Source: Phycisphaerae bacterium
GTDB lineage: Bacteria > Planctomycetota > Phycisphaerae > SM23-33
Assembly (NCBI GenBank): GCA_030754715.1
Contig: JASLZV010000047.1
Coordinates: forward strand, 3,406-9,472
DNA length: 6,067 nucleotides
Direction of reading: 5' to 3'
Shown here piece by piece: positions 1-4,955 of the stretch. Positions within the stretch are counted from its first letter, which is position 1. The number at the start of each line of letters is the position of its first letter. The position numbers were made by a program, and so were the translations under genes. A model generated the notes under the pieces. The model made no database searches. It had not been told where the DNA came from and worked only from the letters and a program-made list of their open reading frames with translations.

Positions 1-2635
1 GGCGGTCATTGAGGTGCACCTGAAAGCCGGCGTGATGGATCCGGTGGCAGCCTCGGCCGAAAAGGCCATCGAGGACATGGGCATCGCGGTGGCGGCCGTC
101 CGCACCGCCCGGCGATACGAACTTGCCGGTGAGGTCGGTGACGAGCATCGCGGGACCATCACCCGCAAACTGCTGGCCAACCCGGTGATCGAGGACATCC
201 ATTTCCGGTCCTACACGCCGCCGGAAGCCCTCGAGCGCACGTACGACCTGGAGGTTGTGGAGGTGCCCATCGGCGACCTGGACGCGGCCGCGCTGGAGAA
301 ACTCGCCAAGGACGGCGCACTGTTCCTGAACCTGACCGAGATGCAGGCCATCCAGAACCACTTTCGCCGCGCTGGGCGCGAGCCGCGCGACGTGGAACTG
401 GAGATGATCGCCCAGACCTGGTCGGAGCACTGCGTTCACAAGACGTTCCGCTCGGACGTGTCGGTCCGCAACAATGCCGGCGAAGTGGTCGAGAAAATTC
501 CCAACCTGATCAAGAATACGATTTTTGCGGCCACTAAGGAACTGGCCAAGCCATGGTGCATCAGCGTGTTTGAAGACAACGCGGGCGTCATCGAATTCGA
601 CGATACCCACGCGGTGTGCTTCAAGGTCGAGACGCACAACCACCCCTCGGCCATCGAGCCGTACGGCGGGGCGGCGACGGGGATCGGCGGGGTGGTGCGC
701 GACCCGATAGGTACGGGCCTGGGGGCGGCGCCGGTGGCCAACACCGACGTATTCTGTTTCGCTCGGCCTGACATGCCCCTGGAAGAGGTTCCCAAGGGCG
801 TGCTGCACCCGCGGCGTGTTATGCGCGGGGTGGTCGGCGGCGTGCGCGACTACGGCAACCGCATGGGCATCCCGACGGTCAACGGCGCGGTGTACTTCGA
901 CCAGAAATACCTCGGTAACCCGCTGGTGTACTGCGGGACCGTGGGCCTGCTGCCGCGGGACAAGTGTTTCAAGAACCTCGGCGGCGGCGACGCGATCATC
1001 TGCGTCGGTGGGCGGACCGGGCGCGACGGCATCCACGGCGCGACTTTCAGCAGCGGTGAACTTACCCACGTCCACGAGACCGAATTCTCTCACGCCGTTC
1101 AGATCGGAAACGCCATCACCGAGAAAAAGATGCTTGACACGATAATGCAGGCCCGCGACCAGGGCCTGTACTCGGCGATTACCGACTGCGGGGCGGCCGG
1201 ACTGTCCAGCGCGGTGGGCGAGATGGCCGAACACCTCGGCGCCGAGGTTCACCTGGACCGCGTACCGCTGAAGTACGCCGGCCTGACCTACTGCGAGATA
1301 TGGATTTCCGAGGCGCAGGAACGCATGGTGCTGGCCGTACCGCAGAAAAACGTCGAGCGGATCCTGAAGGTTTTCGCCGACGAGGACGTTGAGGCAACCG
1401 TGATAGGTCACTTCGGCACCGGGGACAAGGCCCTTAGGCTGTTCTATCGCGACAGGCTGGTGGGCGAGTTAGACATGGATTTCCTGCACAACGGCCTGCC
1501 CCGTCCGACCAAGGATGCGGTGTATGAGAAGGCCGACCGGCCCTCGCCAAGACCGGCGGCGAGGGACAGGTACGACCAGACGCTCTTGAAGATACTGGCC
1601 AGCCCGAACGTAGCCAGCAAGGAATGGATTATCCGCCAGTACGATCACGAGGTGCAGGGTGGCAGCGTGATCAAACCGCTGGTGGGCATAACGCAAGACG
1701 CACCCGGCGACGCAGCCGTCCTGCGCCCCGTGCTGGAGAGCCCAAAAGCGCTGGTGATTTCCTGCGGGATGAACCCCAAACTGGGCGACCTAGACCCCTA
1801 CCAAAGCGCGCTGCACGCGGTGGACGAGGCGCTGCGGAACCTGGTAGCCGTCGGGGGCAACCTGGGGCACACGGCACTGCTAGACAATTTCTGCTGGGGC
1901 AACTGCAACAAGCCCGACCGGATGGGCGCGTTGGTGCAGTCGGCCAAGGCGTGCTACGAGGCGGCGATGGCCTACGAGACCCCGTTCATCTCCGGCAAGG
2001 ACTCGCTCAACAACGAGTTCCAGACCGAAGGTGGCGAAACCATCGCCATCCCTCCCACGCTGCTGATCTCGGCTATCAGCGTGATTGACGACGCGAGCAA
2101 ATGCATCACCGCCGACGCCAAGGAGGTGGGAAACCGCCTGTTTGTCATGGGGACCACCGGCGAGTGCCTCGGCGGCAGCCACTACCTGCTGGTGGAGGAC
2201 CAGACGACCGGCAACGACGTGCCGCCGGTGGACCCGGTCGCCAACCGCAAGGTGATGGCCGCTCTGCAGGAAGCGATTGCAGCCGGGACGGTGCGTGCCT
2301 GCCACGACCTGTCCGAAGGCGGGCTGGCCGTCGCGGTGGCGGAGATGGCCTTTGGCGGCGGGCTGGGTGTGGCCCTGGACACCGCAGCCATGCCGGCGGC
2401 GCCCGGGATCGGCGAACAGGCGCTGCTGCTGGCTGAATACGCCGGGCGGTTCCTGGTGGAGGTAGCCGACGACAAGTACGACGCGTTCCTGCGGATAGTC
2501 GCCGACTTACCGGTGGGCGAAGTCGGCTGCGTCACCGACACCCGGAGCATCAGAATCAAAGGCAAAAGCGGGGTCCTGATCGACTTGCCGATTGCCGAGG
2601 CAAAAGCCGCCTGGCAAAAAACGTTCGACTGGTAA
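1..2635 (+). CDS. purL: Phosphoribosylformylglycinamidine synthase, PurS-PurL fusion (5' end cut by window)
   Basis: Cytoplasmic FGAM synthase catalytic subunit: FGAR + ATP + ammonia gives FGAM, step 4 of de novo purine synthesis. The frame is open to the left edge. The GTG at 14 is probably an internal Val, because the residues before it (AVIE) continue the first PurS strand, so the true start lies a few codons outside the window. Numbering from that GTG, residues 1-70 are a PurS domain (LKAGVMDP at 3-10, LLANPVIED at 53-61), and about 71-125 form the linker region. The PurL core follows: TWSEHC 135-140, ETHNHPSAIEP 206-216, GGAATGIGGVVRD 218-230, MGIPTVNGAV 284-293, DCGAAGLSSAVGEMAEHLG 391-409. 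The second half has NPKLGDLDPYQSA 587-599, SGKDSLNNEF 660-669 and HDLSEGGLAVAVAEMAF 764-780. No glutaminase domain is present; purQ follows 24 bp downstream. The core is intact with no frameshift. Identification is firm; only the start is unknown. Confidence 0.96.
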   Translation, partial: AVIEVHLKAGVMDPVAASAEKAIEDMGIAVAAVRTARRYELAGEVGDEHRGTITRKLLANPVIEDIHFRSYTPPEALERTYDLEVVEVPIGDLDAAALEKLAKDGALFLNLTEMQAIQNHFRRAGREPRDVELEMIAQTWSEHCVHKTFRSDVSVRNNAGEVVEKIPNLIKNTIFAATKELAKPWCISVFEDNAGVIEFDDTHAVCFKVETHNHPSAIEPYGGAATGIGGVVRDPIGTGLGAAPVANTDVFCFARPDMPLEEVPKGVLHPRRVMRGVVGGVRDYGNRMGIPTVNGAVYFDQKYLGNPLVYCGTVGLLPRDKCFKNLGGGDAIICVGGRTGRDGIHGATFSSGELTHVHETEFSHAVQIGNAITEKKMLDTIMQARDQGLYSAITDCGAAGLSSAVGEMAEHLGAEVHLDRVPLKYAGLTYCEIWISEAQERMVLAVPQKNVERILKVFADEDVEATVIGHFGTGDKALRLFYRDRLVGELDMDFLHNGLPRPTKDAVYEKADRPSPRPAARDRYDQTLLKILASPNVASKEWIIRQYDHEVQGGSVIKPLVGITQDAPGDAAVLRPVLESPKALVISCGMNPKLGDLDPYQSALHAVDEALRNLVAVGGNLGHTALLDNFCWGNCNKPDRMGALVQSAKACYEAAMAYETPFISGKDSLNNEFQTEGGETIAIPPTLLISAISVIDDASKCITADAKEVGNRLFVMGTTGECLGGSHYLLVEDQTTGNDVPPVDPVANRKVMAALQEAIAAGTVRACHDLSEGGLAVAVAEMAFGGGLGVALDTAAMPAAPGIGEQALLLAEYAGRFLVEVADDKYDAFLRIVADLPVGEVGCVTDTRSIRIKGKSGVLIDLPIAEAKAAWQKTFDW

Positions 2636-2642
2636 GGTCACG

Positions 2643-2648
2643 AAGGGA
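2643..2648 (+). promoter_or_regulatory. Probable ribosome binding site of purQ
   Basis: AAGGGA lies 11 bases before the purQ ATG at 2660, in the short gap after the purL stop. The spacing is rather long, but no better purine-rich match is nearer. It supports the ATG at 2660, where the PurQ family's N-terminal strand begins. Confidence 0.45.
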
Positions 2649-2659
2649 AAAGAACAACC

Positions 2660-3442
2660 ATGGCCAGACCGAAGGCGTTGGTATTGAGAGCGGCCGGGAC
2701 GAACTGCGATCGGGAAACGCAGTATGCGCTGCGGCAGGCGGGCTTCGAGGCCGAGCGGATTCACGTGCTTAGGGTGGTTGAGAATCCCGGCATGCTTGGG
2801 GCGTTCGCCTTTCTGGTGATCCCCGGGGGCTTTAGTTACGGCGACGACGTAGCGGCAGGCAAGATCCTCGCCAACCAGATGGTGGGGCACCTGGGCGAGG
2901 CGTTGAATGAGTTTGTGGCGGCAGGCAAGTTGGTCCTGGGCATCTGCAATGGTTTCCAGGTGATGATCAAGTCGGGCCTGCTGCCACAGGCACGGGTGTC
3001 GGAGGGGGAGGCAAACCACCAAGCCACTCTGACCTGGAACGACTCGGGCAAATTCGAAGACCGCTGGGTGCACCTCCGCTGCCAGAGCAACAAGTGCGTT
3101 TTTCTGCCGGCCGGCGAGATCATTGCCCTGCCGGTGGCCCACGGCGAGGGCAAGTTCGTGCCGCGCGACCAAGACGTGTCCCGGCGGCTGCGGGACAGCG
3201 ACCAGGTGGCCGTACGCTACGTAGACGCCCAAGGCCAACCCGGCGGGTATCCGGTGAATCCCAACGGCAGCGTGGACGACATCGCCGGCATCTGTGACCC
3301 CAGCGGGCGGGTGCTGGGGCTGATGCCCCACCCCGAACGATTCGTGGAAATCACCCAACACCCGCAGTGGACACGAGGCGGAACAAAAAGAGCTGACGGA
3401 AGGCTTTTCTTTCAGAGGGCATTCGAGTATCTTATTGGCTGA
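2660..3442 (+). CDS. purQ: Phosphoribosylformylglycinamidine synthase subunit PurQ (glutaminase)
   Basis: Class I (triad) glutamine amidotransferase that hydrolyses glutamine and channels ammonia to PurL within the FGAM synthase complex in the cytoplasm. At 260 residues it is longer than compact PurQ proteins such as the roughly 227-residue Bacillus form, and resembles the long PurQ type. The N-terminus has the family pattern LRAAGTNCDRET (9-20). IPGGFSYGDD (54-63) forms the oxyanion region. LGICNGFQ (93-100) is the nucleophile elbow with catalytic Cys96. LMPHPER (221-227) supplies His224 and Glu226 of the triad. Residues about 120-200 carry the extra length of the long form. The gene starts 24 bp after the purL stop, so the two are very likely cotranscribed, and together with the fused PurS they give a full enzyme from two genes. 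It ends in TGA with no obvious terminator behind it. Confidence 0.97.
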   Translation: MARPKALVLRAAGTNCDRETQYALRQAGFEAERIHVLRVVENPGMLGAFAFLVIPGGFSYGDDVAAGKILANQMVGHLGEALNEFVAAGKLVLGICNGFQVMIKSGLLPQARVSEGEANHQATLTWNDSGKFEDRWVHLRCQSNKCVFLPAGEIIALPVAHGEGKFVPRDQDVSRRLRDSDQVAVRYVDAQGQPGGYPVNPNGSVDDIAGICDPSGRVLGLMPHPERFVEITQHPQWTRGGTKRADGRLFFQRAFEYLIG

Positions 3443-3472
3443 AAATTGTAGGGATTTTTCTAACCGTCCGGC

Positions 3473-3491
3473 CAATATGGGACCTATATTG
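3473..3491. promoter_or_regulatory. Operator-like inverted repeat overlapping a -10-like hexamer
   Basis: CAATAT (3473-3478) and ATATTG (3486-3491) are perfect inverted repeats around a 7-base spacer. They sit in the AT-richer gap between purQ and the lipoprotein gene. The right arm overlaps TATATT (3485-3490), which resembles a -10 box, 56 bases before the lipoprotein ATG. There is no good -35 hexamer at 17 bases; TTGTAG at 3446-3451 is too far away. It could be a repressor site over a promoter, a weak RNA hairpin, or chance. No specific regulator can be named from the sequence. Confidence 0.25.
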
Positions 3492-3533
3492 TATGGCTGA
3501 GGAACACAGGATAAGCTATGTGCAGAATTGCGC

Positions 3534-3540
3534 AAAGGGG
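3534..3540 (+). promoter_or_regulatory. Ribosome binding site deciding the lipoprotein start
   Basis: AAAGGGG is followed by a 6-base spacer and the ATG at 3547. This site fixes the start at 3547 rather than at the in-frame upstream ATG at 3493. Starting at 3493 would place an 18-residue polar leader (including Glu-Glu-His-Arg) before the signal peptide. Confidence 0.65.
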
Positions 3541-3546
3541 TTTGGT

Positions 3547-4755
3547 ATGCGCCAAATCATCTGGATGTGTATTGTTGCGAGTGCGTTTGCGGGCTGCATG
3601 CAGCAGGACGAGAACCCGCACTGGAGTCCACGGACGGATTTGCCCGCCTGGACGTATGACGCACCGTTTTACTATCGCCCTTCGCAGGAACTGGAACCCA
3701 CGGAGACCGTCGGCAAGGACATTGGGGTCTATTACGTCCCCAGCGAGTATTTCTACATCCACCACCCCGGCGGCAGCCAGTTGGTTGGGACACCGCGGGT
3801 GGGTGTATGGTTCTCGACCGACCAGGGTCAGACGTGGGAAAAGGGCGGGTACTTCGGCGTGGAACAGACACACTTTCGGTTCCAGGCCGAAATGGACGGG
3901 GCGCACCTGATCCGGTTCGTTGGGCCGGGGCTCGGTGCGGCCAGGGGACCCGTACCCGCGCCGCATCGCGTGTACGTGGTCGACCGCAAGGCGCCGAAAC
4001 TGGCACTGGCCATAAGCCCTCCGCCGTATGACGAGGAGGAGGAAAAAAAGCCCCATGTGTATGAGATTGGCGACGAGGTCTCCCTTGGCTGGGCTGTCCG
4101 GGACGCCAATCTCAGCCCCGAGTCGATACGTCTGGAATCGTGCTTCGGCAAGGCGCCCTACCGGGTCGTGTGGAGCCGTTTCCGCGGGGCGATTCCTCCG
4201 GAAGGGCGTCGCGTGATAAGGATTCCACCCGAGGCGTCTACCGAAAGAGGCTTTCGCTTCCGCATCGAGGCGCAGGACAAGGCCGGCAACGTCGGTGAGG
4301 CGTTTACGCCGGTGCTCTTGACCGTACATGTCCCAGAGTCCCCCATAACTCGCCCCGCCCCCCCAGTGGCCGAACCGTTCGTCGAGATCCCTCCCGAATC
4401 GGGCGAGGAGGTCGTGCGTCCCGGCTGGCCCCGCGCAGGTTCACTGCTGAGAGGCGGAACGGAAATCCGCTTGGTGTGGCTGCCCGAAGCGGCCAAGAAA
4501 TACGACAATATGCTGCTGCAACTGTCCACCAACAACGCCTTGATCTGGAAGACCATTGTTAAGGGAGTGACCTTCGGCAGCGAGCCTATCTGGACCGTGC
4601 CGAAGATCAACAACCGTTTCTGCCGGCTGAGGCTCATCGCCATAGGCCCCGGCGACGAAAAGATCCTCATGGCCCGAAGCCCACTGTTCAGGATCGCAAC
4701 GGCCAAGGACGACGTTGAGGTGGGGCCGACGCCGATCCCGTCAGCCGAGGACTAG
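3547..4755 (+). CDS. Putative lipoprotein with three beta-rich repeats, function unknown
   Basis: I do not recognise this 402-residue protein. The N-terminus is a short lipoprotein signal peptide: MRQ, a hydrophobic stretch at 4-15, and the lipobox FAGC with Cys17 as the lipidated residue, so the protein is predicted to be exported and membrane-anchored. Three segments have alternating hydrophobic patterns typical of beta sandwiches. Segment 1 (about 55-146) contains a perfect Asp-box match, STDQGQTW at 90-97. Segment 2 (about 150-262) contains VRDANLSPESIRLE and AQDKAGNVGE, resembling Ig-like or Fn3-like modules. Segment 3 (about 295-384) has LSTNNALIWKTI, a degenerate form of the same motif, and WTVP. 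A charged linker (DEEEEKK, 162-168) and a Pro-rich linker (263-283) separate them. No catalytic motif was found. It follows purQ by 104 bp and has its own ribosome binding site; a role in purine synthesis is unlikely. A structural, binding or envelope role is a guess from architecture only. Confidence 0.85.
   Translation: MRQIIWMCIVASAFAGCMQQDENPHWSPRTDLPAWTYDAPFYYRPSQELEPTETVGKDIGVYYVPSEYFYIHHPGGSQLVGTPRVGVWFSTDQGQTWEKGGYFGVEQTHFRFQAEMDGAHLIRFVGPGLGAARGPVPAPHRVYVVDRKAPKLALAISPPPYDEEEEKKPHVYEIGDEVSLGWAVRDANLSPESIRLESCFGKAPYRVVWSRFRGAIPPEGRRVIRIPPEASTERGFRFRIEAQDKAGNVGEAFTPVLLTVHVPESPITRPAPPVAEPFVEIPPESGEEVVRPGWPRAGSLLRGGTEIRLVWLPEAAKKYDNMLLQLSTNNALIWKTIVKGVTFGSEPIWTVPKINNRFCRLRLIAIGPGDEKILMARSPLFRIATAKDDVEVGPTPIPSAED
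4033..4050 (+). other. dnaX-like slippery sequence inside the lipoprotein gene
   Basis: A Shine-Dalgarno-like tract GAGGAGGAGG (4033-4042) runs directly into AAAAAAAG (4043-4050). The last seven bases form A_AAA_AAG in the reading frame required for -1 slippage (zero-frame codons GAA AAA AAG). A -1 shift would add Ala-Pro-Cys-Val and stop at TGA 4062-4064, giving a protein of about 172 residues that ends after the first beta-rich segment. The Shine-Dalgarno tract is closer to the slip site than in dnaX, and I did not identify a strong downstream stem. The run may simply encode an acidic/basic linker. Confidence 0.2.
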
Positions 4756-4778
4756 ACAGGACCCTGCAAATGCAGCAA

Positions 4779-4802
4779 GGCCGGCGGCAACCGTTACCGG
4801 CC
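4779..4802. repeat. GC-rich hairpin after the lipoprotein gene
   Basis: GGCCGG (4779-4784) pairs with CCGGCC (4797-4802). An inner CGG/CCG stem (4785-4787 with 4791-4793) leaves a CAA loop and a TTA bulge. No U-tract follows, so alone it is not an intrinsic terminator. It may protect the mRNA 3' end or help pause polymerase before the terminator at 4821. A small CTGCA/TGCAG palindrome lies just upstream at 4764-4775. Confidence 0.4.
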
Positions 4803-4820
4803 GTCGCGAGGGTAATATGC

Positions 4821-4861
4821 AACTCGGCGCGGCGCCTTCCCGAGGCGCCGCGCTGAGTTTT
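4821..4861 (+). terminator. Strong intrinsic terminator for the lipoprotein transcript
   Basis: A 17-bp stem (arms 4821-4837 and 4843-4859) closes a 5-base loop (TCCCG). All pairs are Watson-Crick except one G-U wobble, and the stem is very GC-rich. On the plus strand the stem runs into TTTT (4858-4861) followed by GCTT. It lies 65 bases after the lipoprotein stop and about 95 bases beyond the uvrC stop. On the minus strand the stem is followed by a mixed sequence with few U residues, so it is mainly a plus-strand terminator, although it could also hinder transcription coming from uvrC. Confidence 0.8.
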
Positions 4862-4955
4862 GCTTGATGGGTCCCGCCAACGACCGGCGGCGAGCGGGTG
4901 TTTAGGCCGGCCCGTCGGTGGTCTGGGGCTTCTTCTTCTGTTTTGCCGCGCCGGG

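Noticed and set aside
14..16. GTG at 14 as the true purL start
   Set aside because: The frame is open to the window edge and the preceding codons (AVIE) fit the first PurS strand, so this is most likely an internal Val.
3441..3460. GAAAA/TTTTC hairpin right after the purQ stop, as a terminator
   Set aside because: The stem is only five base pairs, four of them A-T, with a loop of about 10 bases, which is too weak for an intrinsic terminator.
2507..3535. A 342-codon open frame on the minus strand opposite all of purQ
   Set aside because: It lies wholly antisense to a firmly identified gene. Its translation is His/Pro/Gly/Arg-rich without recognisable domains, as expected for a mirror frame in GC-rich DNA.
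3493..3546. Upstream in-frame ATG at 3493 as the lipoprotein start
   Set aside because: It would add 18 polar residues in front of the signal peptide. The ATG at 3547 has a well-placed AAAGGGG and gives a normal lipoprotein signal.
4055..4216. Internal start at ATG 4055 after the GAGGAGG tract
   Set aside because: The resulting frame is a short Arg/Ser-rich shadow with no domain; the purine tract is explained by the Glu/Lys linker codons of the lipoprotein.
3484..4329. A 281-codon open frame on the minus strand opposite the lipoprotein gene
   Set aside because: It has no recognisable domain or clear ribosome binding site, while the plus-strand frame has a lipobox, a good ribosome binding site and a terminator.
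4753..4815. Readthrough of the lipoprotein TAG, giving 19 more codons (TGPCKCSKAGGNRYRPSRG) before a TAA
   Set aside because: An open run of this length is expected by chance in GC-rich sequence, and the hairpins fall inside it. No sign of TAG recoding exists in the window.
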